Part shown: positions 10,352 to 19,405 of the stretch, piece after piece | Numbering within the stretch: position 1 is the first letter of the stretch | Layout: each line of letters starts with the position of its first letter | From: an uncultured beta proteobacterium | GTDB lineage: Bacteria; Pseudomonadota; Gammaproteobacteria; Burkholderiales; Burkholderiaceae_C | Assembly (NCBI GenBank): GCA_903886275.1 | Contig: CAISLN010000119.1 | Coordinates: 62,001-126,000 of the forward strand | Length of the DNA stretch: 64,000 nucleotides | Direction: 5' to 3' | The notes under the pieces: model-generated | What the model was told of the DNA's origin: nothing | What the model saw: the letters and a program-made list of their open reading frames with translations, nothing else | The model's database searches: none | Program-made: the position numbers and the translations under genes

Positions 10352-10663
10352 CTCCACCTTGACGAGCCCAAGCGCTGATAACTTGGACACGTCGCGTGAC
10401 ACTGCGCTTGGGTTGCGGTGTGAGGCCACGGCGAGGTCAGCAATAGAGTGCCGCCCTTTGCTGGCAATGCGCAGCAGCTCAAACCGCTTCGGAGTGAGCT
10501 GGGTTAGAAAGTCTTCAAACTCGAAGCTGGTGAAGACCTTTGCATAAGGCAGCGAATCGGCCTGCTCATCCAAAGCGCGCGCAACCGCTTTGCTCCTGAT
10601 CGAGTGCGCTTTCAAGGCAGGACTTTTCGCAAAGTCTGCCAAAGTGATCTTTTGCTGCTTCAT
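10262..10663 (-). CDS. TumA-like winged-helix antitoxin
   Basis: 133 aa from the ATG at 10663, which overlaps the upstream toxin stop as ATGA. After a flexible N-terminus (MKQQKITLADFAKSPALK) a winged helix-turn-helix is clear: LTPKRFELLRIASKG, then SIADLAVASHRNPSAVSRDVSKLSALGLVKVE, ending in a basic wing. This layout matches the transcription-regulator antitoxins (TumA class) that accompany DUF6516 toxins. It is probably an autorepressor of the pair. Family assignment is by motif and neighbour, not by alignment. Confidence 0.6.
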   Translation of the reverse strand: MKQQKITLADFAKSPALKAHSIRSKAVARALDEQADSLPYAKVFTSFEFEDFLTQLTPKRFELLRIASKGRHSIADLAVASHRNPSAVSRDVSKLSALGLVKVESVSNEGHGRKKVVMPVASTISINASIAAA

Positions 10664-11016
10664 ATCTGTTCTCCGTTGACGAACTTGATGGCAATCGCTT
10701 GCCACTCCTGCTCGAACCGCTCATACAACTCTTCATAGCTGGTAAACGGGTCGGCGACGATGGAACCCATGTAGTGCCGATGGGAGTAGGCGTGGCTGTT
10801 GTCATACCCAAGCACCCGGCCGTTGTCACCGCTGAAGATCAGCGGGTTGATGTATGCGAGCGCATAGCTCACGACCTTCTTTGAAGGCAGTTCACGAATC
10901 ACCCGCTCTTTCAAGGTCCCTGCGCCCAGTCGGCTGGGGATTTTTACGTCCGCCGGGGCGTAGATTGCCTGTTTTTTGGGCTGTTTCATGTTTTCAGTGA
11001 TGATGTATTCAGTCAT
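10660..11016 (-). CDS. TumE-like toxin (DUF6516 family)
   Basis: 118 aa from the ATG at 11016. The central phrase GRVLGYDNSHAYSHRHYMG carries the YDNxH-x3-HRH histidine-rich core seen in DUF6516/TumE toxins, which act in type II modules with a winged-helix antitoxin. The toxin gene comes first and is coupled to the antitoxin by a 4-nt overlap. A further TTG start at 11028 is less likely. The two-gene organisation supports the call. Biochemical activity is not inferable from sequence. Confidence 0.6.
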   Translation of the reverse strand: MTEYIITENMKQPKKQAIYAPADVKIPSRLGAGTLKERVIRELPSKKVVSYALAYINPLIFSGDNGRVLGYDNSHAYSHRHYMGSIVADPFTSYEELYERFEQEWQAIAIKFVNGEQI

Positions 11017-11100
11017 GCCTGCTGTCAAGTGGCATGCCTGCGCCTTGTATTAAAGATTGCTTTAATGTGACTGACTGACACCCAAGACTTGTTTAACACC

Positions 11101-12238
11101 ATGCGCAGCACCGGCACCTACGCCATCTCCACTACCTTGGGCGAATCCGTGCAGGCCTTTGTGCCACACGCGCTGCCCCGACCAGGCCCGTGCTGGCTCC
11201 CGAATGCTATGTGGATGCCAACCGTGTGGCCGAGTTGGCGCTGGCACGGCTGTCGGGTGTGGCAGGCTTGGTGCCCTCGGTGGATTGGCTGCTTTACAGC
11301 GCTATTCGCAAAGAGGCTCTGCTGACTTCGCAGATTGAAGGCACGCAGGCCACGCTGGCCGATTTGTTTGACGAGGAAGCAGGCTTTGCGGTGAGCAATA
11401 CCGACGATGTGGAAGAGGTGAGCAACTACCTGCGCGCCTTTCGCTTGGTGCAAAGCAGCCTGCGCGACCCGGCTGGCCTGCCCTTGAGCGTGCGCCTGCT
11501 GTGCGATGCGCACCGCTTGCTGCTCGATGGTGTGCGGGGCAAAGGCAAACAGCCCGGCCAATTGCGCCGTTCGCAAAACTGGATGGGCGGCACGCGGCCC
11601 GGCAATGCGGTGTTTGTGCCACCGCCACCAGAGCGGGTGCCCGCGTTGCTGGCGGACCTGGAACGCTTTATTCACGCTGCGGCACAGCCACTGCCAGCGT
11701 TGGTAAAGACGGCGCTGATACACCTCCAGTTTGAGACGATTCACGCGTTTCTGGATGGCAATGGCCGCATTGGCCGCTTGCTGCGTTGCTGGAGCACTGG
11801 GGCCTGTTGCCCGAGCCAGTGATGTACCTCAGCGGCTATCTGAAGCAACACCAGGCCGAGTATTACCGTCGCCTGTCGAACGTGCACACCGAGGGCGATT
11901 GGGAAGGCTGGGTGGCGTTTTTCCTGGAAGGCGTGGCAGTGGCTGCGCAGGATGCCGAGCGCGGCATTGTGGCGATTGCGACCCTGCTGGCGGCTGACCG
12001 CCGCAAACTGCTTGCCTCTACCAAAGCCGGGCCAGCAAGCTACCGCCTGTTTGAGCTGCTGCCCATGATGCCGCGCTTTACGATTGAGCAAGTGCGCCAA
12101 AAGCTGGGCACTACTTTCCCCACCGCCAATGCGGCGGTGAAGGTGCTGGAAGATGTGGGCATCGTGACCGAGCTGACCGGTCAAAGGAAAAACCGCACCT
12201 ACAGTTATCAGGCCTATATTTCGCGGCTGTCGGATTGA
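11101..12238 (+). pseudogene. fic: Fic-family protein, disrupted by two frameshifts
   Basis: Three consecutive frames together make one Fic protein. Frame A (from ATG 11101) gives MRSTGTYAISTTLGESVQAF and leads into VPHALP. Near 11176-11179 a lost C in a C-run shifts to the frame reading LAPECYVDANRVAELAL, with the inhibitory motif TSQIEG and the Fic core HAFLDGNGRIGR. Near 11783 a second -1 shift moves to LLEHWGLLPEPVMYLSGYLK and a C-terminal winged helix ending at 12238. An intact version would AMPylate target proteins. Either two real null mutations or sequence errors in short runs. Confidence 0.82.
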
Positions 12239-12284
12239 ACTTCAGCGCATCCATCACAAAAAAAGCAAAGCCTGGGAGTGCACA

Positions 12285-12365
12285 GTGACCGAAGACCCAC
12301 TCGAACAGGAAACGCTTGGCTGGCTGCCAGAGGCGCAAGCCATGGCCGAGGATGCGCTGGCGTGA
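12285..12365 (+). pseudogene. hsdR 5' stub (26 codons)
   Basis: A GTG-started frame reads VTEDPLEQETLGWLPEAQAM before stopping. It is nearly the same as the start of the complete hsdR at 13910 ([20 protein letters not shown]) and, like it, lies just after a fic gene. It is the relic of a second fic-hsdR junction whose hsdR body has been deleted. Confidence 0.75.
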
Positions 12366-12456
12366 ACCTGGCGCCTTCCACGGCGGCTATAGGCCAACTG
12401 GATGCTGAAGAATCCAGCCAAAACACCGCCAAAGCAAGGCGACTGAAGAGGACCGC

Positions 12457-12744
12457 ATGAACACACCCACCGGCAAATCCGCACTCACCCTACCCAAGGG
12501 CTACGCTGACTGTCTGGCACAGCTCAAGGGCCAGATTGCCCAGGCCCGCCAACGCGCCTCGCTGTCCGTTGATTCAGAACTGGTGCAACTCTATCGCCGC
12601 ATTGGCCGTGACATTTTGGAGCGGCAACAAAGCGAAGGCTGGGGTGCCAAGGTCATTGACCGGCTGGTCTATTTGGTCAGCAGGCTGCTGACCAATATTG
12701 TGCCGGACGTTCCCTTGGTCAGATGCGCGCTGCGATGTGCATAA
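12457..12744 (+). pseudogene. DUF1016 (YhcG-like PD-(D/E)XK nuclease) N-terminal fragment
   Basis: Residues 1-70 read as the DUF1016 N-terminal domain: GYADCLAQLKGQIAQARQRA, then LVQLYRRIGRDILERQ and GWGAKVIDRL. Directly after VIDRL the sequence jumps to a stretch belonging to the middle of the family (12665-12695, in another frame) and then degenerates, so the gene carries a large internal deletion and lacks the nuclease domain. A second DUF1016 fragment lies at 26087-26290. Confidence 0.75.
12665..12695. repeat. 31-bp sequence shared with 26173-26203, containing a 23-bp palindrome
   Basis: Thirty-one identical bases occur here and at 26173-26203. Inside is an inverted repeat, TTGGTCAGCAG-G-CTGCTGACCAA (12673-12695), with 11-bp arms and one central base. 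In the second copy it encodes the DUF1016 phrase GLFGQQAADQ; here it lies at the deletion joint of the other DUF1016 fragment, out of frame. Confidence 0.9.
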
Positions 12745-12830
12745 AAAACCGAATTTTCTATACATATCCAGCCTATCATGCAAAGAATTCTTGAATAGCT
12801 ATACACATCGCGCCGCTTCACCGTTCGACC

Positions 12831-13913
12831 ATGCCCACACTCACGCCGCTTGAACAGCTCAACCCCGCCCGGTTTGAGACGCCCGCCATTCTCAAGAAAC
12901 TGGCAAGCAGCAGCCGCAAGCTGGCAGAGCTGAAGGGCCTTGCGGCGTCCATTCCCAACCAGGGCATTCTGATCAACACGCTGGCACTGCAAGAGGCCAA
13001 GGACAGCTCCGAGATCGAAAATATCGTCACCACCCACGACGAGTTGTTCAAGGACGATGTGCTGCCTGAAACGTTTGCCAATCCTGCCGCCAAAGAGGTG
13101 CTGCGCTACCGCCAGGCATTGCGGGTCGGGTTTGAGCGGGTGCACGGCAGTGGCCTGCTCAACTGCAACCACATCATCGAGATTCAGGGCGAGTTGGAGC
13201 GCAACAACGCGGGCTTTCGCAAGCTACCGGGCACGGCGCTCAAAGACGGCGGCGGCCAGACCATCTATACCCCGCCACAAGACCCGGCGGAAATCATCGC
13301 CCTCATGGGCAGCTTGGAACGCTTCATCAACGAGGCCGATCTGTTTGATGCCGACCCATTGATCAAGATGGCGCTGATCCACCACCAGTTTGGAAGCATC
13401 CACCCGTTCTACGACGGCAATGGCCGTACCGGGCGCATCGTGAACGTGCTGTATCTGGTGAAGGAGGGCTTGCTCGACATTCCGGTGCTGTACCTGAGCC
13501 AACACATCGTGCGCCACAAGGCCGACTACTACCGTCTGCTGCAAACCGTGCGCGAAGAAGACACCTGGGAAGACTGGGTGCTGTACCTGCTGGACGCGGT
13601 GGAGCAAACCGCCGGGCAGACGATTCAGACCGTGCAGGCTATCAAGACCGCGCTGTTTGACTACAAGCAGCGCATTCGCGCGGGCTACAAGTTTTACAGC
13701 CAGGATTTGATCAACAACCTGTTCATGCACCCCTACACCAAGATCGACTTTGTGCAGCGCGACTTGGGTGTGTCGCGCATCACGGCCACCAAATACCTGG
13801 AAGCGTTGACCGAGGGCGGGTTTGTACAAAAGCAAAAAATCGGGCGCGGCAACTACTATGTGAACCTGGCCTTGAACGCGGTCTTGCAGGGCCAAGCGCC
13901 AGGCTCGCCGTGA
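12831..13913 (+). CDS. fic: Fic-family protein with N-terminal inhibitory helix and C-terminal winged helix
   Basis: 360 aa, apparently intact. The class II inhibitory motif SSEIEN (about 59-64) precedes the catalytic loop [12 protein letters not shown] (about 190-201), whose His and the DxNxxGR anchor match active AMP transferases. The C-terminus (about 285-345) is a winged helix ([22 protein letters not shown]) suggesting DNA binding and autoregulation. Its TGA overlaps the GTG of hsdR (GTGA), so the two are translationally coupled. Fic genes embedded in type I loci are common, but their role there is unsettled. Could modulate or guard the restriction system. Confidence 0.92.
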   Translation: MPTLTPLEQLNPARFETPAILKKLASSSRKLAELKGLAASIPNQGILINTLALQEAKDSSEIENIVTTHDELFKDDVLPETFANPAAKEVLRYRQALRVGFERVHGSGLLNCNHIIEIQGELERNNAGFRKLPGTALKDGGGQTIYTPPQDPAEIIALMGSLERFINEADLFDADPLIKMALIHHQFGSIHPFYDGNGRTGRIVNVLYLVKEGLLDIPVLYLSQHIVRHKADYYRLLQTVREEDTWEDWVLYLLDAVEQTAGQTIQTVQAIKTALFDYKQRIRAGYKFYSQDLINNLFMHPYTKIDFVQRDLGVSRITATKYLEALTEGGFVQKQKIGRGNYYVNLALNAVLQGQAPGSP

Positions 13914-16900
13914 CCGAAGACCAACTCGAACAGGAAGCACTGGGCTGGCTGACCGAGGCTGGCTACGCAACTGTGTTCGGGCCGGACATCGCGCCAGACG
14001 GAGAGGCCCCTGAACGCGGCGACTACCGGCAGGTGCTGCTGACGTTTCGCCTGCGCGAAGCCATCCTCAAGCTCAACCCCGGCATCCCCACCGCCGCCCG
14101 CGAAGACGCGCTCAAGCAGGTGCTGGACCTGGGTCACCCGGCCTTGCTGTCGGCCAACCGGCTGTTCCACCGCCTGCTGGTGGCCGGTGTGCCGGTGGAG
14201 TACCAAAAAGACGGTGAGACGCGCGGCGACTATGTGCGCCTGATGGACTGGGCCACGCCCGAGCGCAACGACTGGCTGGCCGTCAACCAGTTCTCCATCA
14301 AGGGGCCGCACCACACGCGCCGACCCGACATCATCCTGTTCGTCAATGGCCTGCCATTGGTACTGCTGGAATTGAAGAATCCGGCGGATGAGGCGGCTGA
14401 CATCTGGAAAGCCTTCGACCAGATTCAGACCTACAAGGAGCAGATTCCTGAGGCGTTTCAGTACAACGAGTTGTTGGTGATCTCGGACGGCAGCGAGGCG
14501 CGCCTTGGCGCACTGTCGAGCAACGCTGAGCGCTTCATGCAGTGGCGCACCATAGACGGTGTGGCGCTCGACCCGCTGGGGCAATTCAACGAGCTGGAAA
14601 CGCTGATACGGGGCGTGCTAGCACCGGCGTACCTGCTGGACTACCTGCGCTACTTTGTGCTGTTCGAGGACGACGGCGGCATCATCAAAAAGATCGCGGG
14701 CTACCACCAGTTCCATGCGGTGCGTCTTGCCATCGGGCAGGTCATCGCGGCATCGCGCCCGGGTGGATCGCACAAGGGCGGCGTGGTCTGGCACACCCAG
14801 GGCAGCGGCAAGAGCATCACCATGACCTGCTTTGCAGCGCGCGTGATGCAGGACGCCGCAATGGAGAACCCGACCATCGTCGTCATCACCGACCGCAATG
14901 ACCTGGACGGCCAGTTGTTTGGCGTGTTCTCGCTGGCGCAAGACCTGTTGCGGGAGCAACCGGTGCAGGCGACCACCCGCCAAGACCTGCGCGCCAAACT
15001 CGCCAACCGTCCCTCGGGCGGCATCGTCTTCGCCACCATCCAGAAATTCATGCCCGGCGAGGACGAAGACATGTTCCCGGTGCTGTCAGACCGCAGCAAT
15101 ATCGTCGTCATCGCGGATGAAGCGCACAGGACGCAGTACGGCTTTGAGGCCAAGCTCAAGACCTACAAGCCCAAGTCCGGTGCAAGCCCCGCCCTCACCA
15201 CTGGTGACGGGTCGGTGAAGGCACACAAGGTCGAGTTCGCACCGCCGCAAGAGGCGCATCAGCGCTATCAGGTTGGCTATGCCCAGCACCTGCGCGACGC
15301 CCTGCCCAACGCCACCTTTGTGGCCTTCACCGGCACGCCGGTCTCGTCCGAAGACCGTGACACCCGCGCCGTCTTTGGCGACTACATCCACATCTACGAC
15401 ATGCAGCAGTCCAAGGAAGATGGGGCCACGGTCGCCATCTACTTTGAGTCGCGGCTCGCCAAGCTGGCTATCAACCCGGACGACCTGCCGCAGATCGACG
15501 ACGAGGTGGACGAACTGACTGAGGACGAGGAAGAGAGCCAGCAGGCCAAGCTCAAGAGCCGCTGGGCTGCGCTGGAGAAAGTGGTGGGTTCCGAGCCGCG
15601 CATCGCCAGCGTGGCCGCCGATCTGGTGGCCCACTTTGAAGAGCGCAGCAAGGCGCAGACGGGCAAGGCCATGGTGGTTGCCATGAGCCGCGACATTTGC
15701 GTGCACCTGTACAACGAGATCACCAAGCTGCGCCCCGACTGGCACGACGCCGACCCCGAGAAGGGTGTGCTCAAGATTGTGATGACCGGCTCGGCCAGCG
15801 ACAAAGCCTTGCTGCGCCCCCACATCTACAGCGCCCAGGTCAAGAAGCGGCTGGAGAAGCGCTTCAAAGACCCGCAAGACCCCATGCGGCTGGTGATCGT
15901 GCGCGACATGTGGCTGACCGGGTTTGATGCCCCCTGCGTGCACACCCTGTATGTGGACAAGCCGATGAAGGGCCACAACCTGATGCAGGCCATTGCGCGG
16001 GTCAACCGGGTCTTTAAAGACAAACAAGGCGGTCTGGTGGTGGACTACATCGGCATCGCCAATGCGTTGCGCAGCGCCCTGAAGGAATACACCGCCAGCA
16101 AGGGCCGTGGTCGCCCGTCCGTGGACGCGCACGAAGCCTATGCCCTGCTGGAAGAAAAACTCGACCCGTTGCGGGCCATGTTGCACGCCTTTGACTACAG
16201 CGATTTTTTGACCACCGGCCACAAGCGACTGGCGGGTGCGGCCAACCATGTGCTGGGTCAGAAGGATGGCAAGAAACGCTTTGCCGACACTGCGCTGGCG
16301 ATGAGCAAGGCCTTCACCCTGTGCTGCACCTTGGACGAGGCCAAGGCAGTGCGTGAGGAAGTTGCCTTCTTCCAAGCCGTCAAGGTCATTCTGACCAAGC
16401 GCGAGATCAGCCAGCAAAAGAAGACCAACGAGGAACGCGAACTCGCCATCCGCCAGATCATCGGTTCAGCCGTGGTGTCGGAAGAGGTGGTGGACATCTT
16501 CAACGCCGTCGGGCTGGACAAGCCCAACATCGGCATCCTCGACGATGCATTTCTGGCCCAGGTTCGCAATCTGCCCGAACGCAATCTGGCCGTGGAACTG
16601 CTGGAGCGGCTGATGCAGGGCGAGATCAAGAGCCGGTTTTCGGGCAACGTGGTGCAGGAGAAAAAGTTCTCTGAACTGCTGACCAGCGTCATCCAGCGTT
16701 ACCAGAACCGGGCCATTGAAACCGCGCAGGTCATCGAGGAACTGATAGCGATGGCAAAGAAGTTCCGGGCCGCTGCCACGCGTGGCGACGAACTGGGCCT
16801 GACCGAGGACGAGATTCTTTTCTACGACGCCCTGGCCGACAACGAATCGGCCGTGCGCGAACTCAGCGATGAGATTTTGAAGAAGATCGCCCATGAACTG

Positions 16901-17080
16901 ACCGAAAACCTGCGCCAGAATCTGAGCGTTGATTGGTCACAGCGCCAAAGCGTTCGCGCCAAGCTGCGCCTGATGGTCAAGCGCATCCTTCGCAAGTACA
17001 AGTACCCGCCCGATCAGCAAGAAGGCGCAGTGGAACTGGTGCTGGAGCAGGCCCAGGCTTTGGGCGAGGCGTGGATGTAG
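13910..17080 (+). CDS. hsdR: Type I restriction enzyme R subunit HsdR
   Basis: 1056 aa, GTG start overlapping the fic stop by 4 nt. The N-terminal nuclease domain shows [20 protein letters not shown], with the PD...ELK triad near residue 153. The SF2 translocase follows, with Walker A TQGSGKS (about 294), DEAH box [11 protein letters not shown] (about 401), the TAT/GTP-type motif [14 protein letters not shown], and motif [12 protein letters not shown] helical C-terminal region completes the protein. It cleaves unmodified DNA far from the HsdS-defined site after ATP-driven translocation. With hsdM frameshifted, it would be dangerous or inactive unless methylation is supplied otherwise. Confidence 0.94.
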   Translation: MTEDQLEQEALGWLTEAGYATVFGPDIAPDGEAPERGDYRQVLLTFRLREAILKLNPGIPTAAREDALKQVLDLGHPALLSANRLFHRLLVAGVPVEYQKDGETRGDYVRLMDWATPERNDWLAVNQFSIKGPHHTRRPDIILFVNGLPLVLLELKNPADEAADIWKAFDQIQTYKEQIPEAFQYNELLVISDGSEARLGALSSNAERFMQWRTIDGVALDPLGQFNELETLIRGVLAPAYLLDYLRYFVLFEDDGGIIKKIAGYHQFHAVRLAIGQVIAASRPGGSHKGGVVWHTQGSGKSITMTCFAARVMQDAAMENPTIVVITDRNDLDGQLFGVFSLAQDLLREQPVQATTRQDLRAKLANRPSGGIVFATIQKFMPGEDEDMFPVLSDRSNIVVIADEAHRTQYGFEAKLKTYKPKSGASPALTTGDGSVKAHKVEFAPPQEAHQRYQVGYAQHLRDALPNATFVAFTGTPVSSEDRDTRAVFGDYIHIYDMQQSKEDGATVAIYFESRLAKLAINPDDLPQIDDEVDELTEDEEESQQAKLKSRWAALEKVVGSEPRIASVAADLVAHFEERSKAQTGKAMVVAMSRDICVHLYNEITKLRPDWHDADPEKGVLKIVMTGSASDKALLRPHIYSAQVKKRLEKRFKDPQDPMRLVIVRDMWLTGFDAPCVHTLYVDKPMKGHNLMQAIARVNRVFKDKQGGLVVDYIGIANALRSALKEYTASKGRGRPSVDAHEAYALLEEKLDPLRAMLHAFDYSDFLTTGHKRLAGAANHVLGQKDGKKRFADTALAMSKAFTLCCTLDEAKAVREEVAFFQAVKVILTKREISQQKKTNEERELAIRQIIGSAVVSEEVVDIFNAVGLDKPNIGILDDAFLAQVRNLPERNLAVELLERLMQGEIKSRFSGNVVQEKKFSELLTSVIQRYQNRAIETAQVIEELIAMAKKFRAAATRGDELGLTEDEILFYDALADNESAVRELSDEILKKIAHELTENLRQNLSVDWSQRQSVRAKLRLMVKRILRKYKYPPDQQEGAVELVLEQAQALGEAWM

Positions 17081-17134
17081 GGCGCGTCAGTTATTCACGG
17101 TCGAATTTGTGATCAAGCGTTGTATTGCCGTCGG

Positions 17135-17458
17135 ATGGAAATCAAGTTGGCTACATTGAAAAAGTCGATACGGCCAACTCCGTGGCGAACGGATGGCCTC
17201 GTTATTGAAGCGACGGCTGTCTACAACTGTGCAAGATGCAACGCACCAAGCGCCATGTACATGGCACAACTTACCGTTGGCAGGCTACCTTTGTGCCAAG
17301 AATGCCTGAGGCTTGCTCAAAGGGCGGAGTTGAAATGGAACATCAAGGCTGGTGACAGGAGGAAACAAGAAGCAAAAGACCGGGCTGATAAGTGGAATAA
17401 AGCCCGTCTAACAGTGTCCGGAGGGGGTGCAAACGGCACTGACAAATCAAGTCGATAA
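17135..17458 (+). CDS. Hypothetical protein with a CxxC...CxxC motif
   Basis: 107 aa from the ATG at 17135 (an alternative upstream start at 17120 lacks support). YNCARCNAPSAMYMAQLTVG and then PLCQECLRLAQ gives two CxxC pairs about 23 residues apart, suggesting a small zinc ribbon. The C-terminal third is highly charged and Lys-rich. It lies alone between hsdR and an integrase remnant. No family recognised. AT content is slightly higher than in the neighbouring genes. Confidence 0.5.
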   Translation: MEIKLATLKKSIRPTPWRTDGLVIEATAVYNCARCNAPSAMYMAQLTVGRLPLCQECLRLAQRAELKWNIKAGDRRKQEAKDRADKWNKARLTVSGGGANGTDKSSR

Positions 17459-17609
17459 CCTACCACTTCCGCCCATTCCCGAGTCGCATCTCTGCTTCAA
17501 CCATCCCTACAAGTTCTTGTCCCGGTTGCTTACGTGCCCTGGCAAGGTTGAAGATCGTAGCCAGAGTTGCCTTTGCACCAAAGAAAATACATACACCTCG
17601 GGAAAAACG

Positions 17610-17768
17610 GGCCATTCCGCTGATTCAATTGCCGAGGGCTACCGGCCGCGTTCTATTGACGCCCTGAGACCATACCTTGCACAGATTGAAGCCCACATCC
17701 TGGAGCAGGCCGGTATTGTGTTCGACGCCCAGGCCGTGCCCGGTGCGCTGCGGGTGGTGGCTGGTTAA
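17610..17768 (+). pseudogene. Tyrosine integrase C-terminal remnant
   Basis: Fifty-two codons in frame read GHSADSIAEGYRPRSIDALR and continue to a VVAG C-terminus and TAA. The same segment ends the complete integrase at 24112-25473 (GHSPDSIAEGYRPRSIDALR), including the catalytic Tyr in EGYRP. Everything before GHS is missing and the upstream sequence is unrelated. It is the relic of an earlier element with the same integrase type. Confidence 0.85.
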
Positions 17769-17797
17769 TTGCAAAGTGTAACGCTACGGGATACAAT
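17769..17797 (+). promoter_or_regulatory. Sigma-70-type promoter of the higBA module
   Basis: TTGCAA and TACAAT are separated by exactly 17 bp, the consensus spacing, and higB starts 5 bp after the -10 element. An imperfect dyad (TGTAACG/CGGGATACA) overlaps the spacer and -10 box and could be the HigA operator. Confidence 0.6.
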
Positions 17798-17802
17798 CCA
17801 AC

Positions 17803-18081
17803 ATGATCAAGTCATTTGGCCACAAAGGGCTACAGGCATTTTTTGAACGGGGCACAAAAGCAGGCATCCGGCCAGACCATGCGCCCAAACTCGCACGGTT
17901 ACTGGCTCGCTTGGACGAGGCTGCAAGTGCGCCAGATATGAACCTGCCGGGATGGGGTCTGCATCCGCTCAATGGCGACTTTGCAAACCATTGGGCCGTG
18001 TCAGTCAATGGCAATTGGCGGATGACTTTTACCTTTGATGGCACAGACGCTGTGCTTGTCGATTACATGGATTACCACTAG
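17803..18081 (+). CDS. higB: HigB-family toxin (RelE superfamily)
   Basis: 92 aa. The sequence MIKSFGHKGLQAFFERGTK, later GWGLHPLNGDFANHWAVSVN and ending LVDYMDYH, is the typical HigB/RelE-like fold (killer protein). HigB toxins cleave ribosome-bound mRNA. The strong promoter lies only a few bases upstream, so the leader is very short. HigA follows 10 bp downstream with its own AGGAG. Toxin-first order is the rule for higBA. Immediately upstream is an integrase stub, paralleling int-brnTA at 25.5 kb. Confidence 0.9.
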   Translation: MIKSFGHKGLQAFFERGTKAGIRPDHAPKLARLLARLDEAASAPDMNLPGWGLHPLNGDFANHWAVSVNGNWRMTFTFDGTDAVLVDYMDYH

Positions 18082-18091
18082 GAGCACCGCA

Positions 18092-18409
18092 ATGAACCGT
18101 ATGCACAACCCGCCGCACCCCGGCCTCACTTTGCGTGATGACGTGTTGCCTGCATTGGGGCTGGGGGTTACTCAGGCCGCTGAACAGCTAGGCGTTTCCC
18201 GTGTGGCACTTTCGCGCATGTTGAATGGCCGTGCGGCTATTTCGCCCGATATGGCCCTGCGCCTTGAGGCATGGCTAGGCGTGGAGCGTGGTGGTAATGC
18301 GAGGGTCTGGTTGGCCCAACAGAGTGCCTATGACGTGTGGCAGGCCGAACAGCGATTCAAGGCCGCCGCCATACGCGTAAAGCGTGCACCTGAAATGCGT
18401 GCCCCATGA
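18092..18409 (+). CDS. higA: HigA-family antitoxin (XRE helix-turn-helix)
   Basis: 105 aa from the ATG at 18092, with AGGAG 7 bp upstream, overlapping the higB stop codon. An XRE-type helix-turn-helix (VTQAAEQLGVSRVALSRMLN) lies at about 27-46, followed by ISPDMALRLEAWLG, the standard HigA continuation. It neutralises HigB and represses the operon. The Arg/Lys-rich C-terminal tail is intact. Nothing unusual in composition. Confidence 0.92.
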   Translation: MNRMHNPPHPGLTLRDDVLPALGLGVTQAAEQLGVSRVALSRMLNGRAAISPDMALRLEAWLGVERGGNARVWLAQQSAYDVWQAEQRFKAAAIRVKRAPEMRAP

Positions 18410-18598
18410 ACGCACCGCGTGATGTGAGCCATGACGAGACCGTGGTCCCTCCGTGCGGGCTCCTTGCGATGCGCCTGTATCCATTGAATCTCCGGCTGCT
18501 TGCATCTGTTCCTTGGGTTGTTTGTTGATCTTCATACCTACCTCATTGCTCTCTAAACTAACAGGGGGCGGTGTAGCAAGTCATTCTGGCACGGAGGG
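18410..18598 (-). other. Short non-coding stretch, possible 5' remnant of a group II intron ORF
   Basis: On the minus strand a GAGGTAGGT ribosome-binding-like sequence precedes an ATG (18535) that begins MKINKQPKEQMQAAGDSMDT and then ASQGARTEGPR. That kind of start resembles leaders of some group II intron reverse transcriptases, but after about 40 codons the frame runs antisense into higA and no reverse transcriptase domain follows. Treated as a possible relic only. Confidence 0.25.
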
Positions 18599-19350
18599 GT
18601 GGCAGAGCAGTGGCGGCTGATGGAGTTGCTGAAGGAAAAGCGCCAGGCCGTCATCTCCCACGCCGTCACCAAGGGCCTGAACCCCGACGCGTCCATGAAG
18701 CCGTCCGGCATTGAATGGCTGGGCGATGTACCGGAGCATTGGGGCGTGGTCTCAGCAAAGCGGGTGTCCAGCGTTTTCGTTCCACAGCGAAATAAGCCCG
18801 ATTTAAATGCGGATTTAGACCGCCGCTAACAGAGGGGCATTTTTGGGTCACGATGGAACAGATGCGCAGTGATGTGATCACCGCATCAGACTTTTGTGTA
18901 ACTGACGCGGCTGCGGCGGACGCAGGAACCCGTGTACTCCAAGCTGGATCGGTGGTTGCAAGTTGTGTGGGAACCTTCGGTCTCGCATCCATTAACCAGG
19001 TGGACGTGATCATCAACCAGCAACTGCAAGCGTTCATTCCTACTGCTCACGTCGATGCGTTTTTCATGCGCCATTGTGTAGTTATCGCAGTGGGCTACTT
19101 TGAGCAAGTTGGAACTGCCGCAACCATTGCCTACGTGAATCAATTTGGGTTCGCCAATATGCCTATGGTGTTGCCCCCATTGGTCGAGCAACTGGCGATC
19201 GTTTCGTTTGTTAAGGTCGAGTCCGCCCAATTCGACACCCTCACCACCGAAGCCCAACGCGCCATCACCCTGCTGCAAGAGCGCCGCACCGCGCTGATCT
19301 CCGCCGCCGTCACCGGGCAGATTGACGTGCGGGGAGTTGCGTCAACGTAG
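18599..19350 (+). pseudogene. Second hsdS remnant (central spacer, TRD2 and C-terminus)
   Basis: The left part reads [20 protein letters not shown] and then [14 protein letters not shown], the central conserved region of many HsdS proteins, then stops at 18827-18829. Another frame resumes with FWVTMEQMRSDVITASDF, a recognition domain and the C-terminal helix AITLLQERRTALISAAVTGQ, ending at 19350. The first recognition domain is missing and a frameshift near 18825 breaks the rest. It belongs with the broken hsdR at 20058. Confidence 0.8.
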
Positions 19351-19372
19351 TTCGCATGATTGCACGACCGGG

Positions 19373-19390
19373 GTGTTACTATAGTGACAC
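19373..19390. promoter_or_regulatory. Palindromic operator/promoter of the ParDE-like module
   Basis: GTGTTACTATAGTGACAC is an 18-bp near-perfect palindrome (one mismatched pair) whose centre contains a TATAGT -10-like sequence, located 16 bp before the antitoxin start. Ribbon-helix-helix antitoxins typically bind such dyads over their own promoter. Confidence 0.6.
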
Positions 19391-19405
19391 CCATTGGAGA
19401 CCACC

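Noticed and set aside
15086-16417. Long open frame opposite hsdR.
   Set aside because: Shadow of hsdR, with Val/Gly/His-rich artificial composition.
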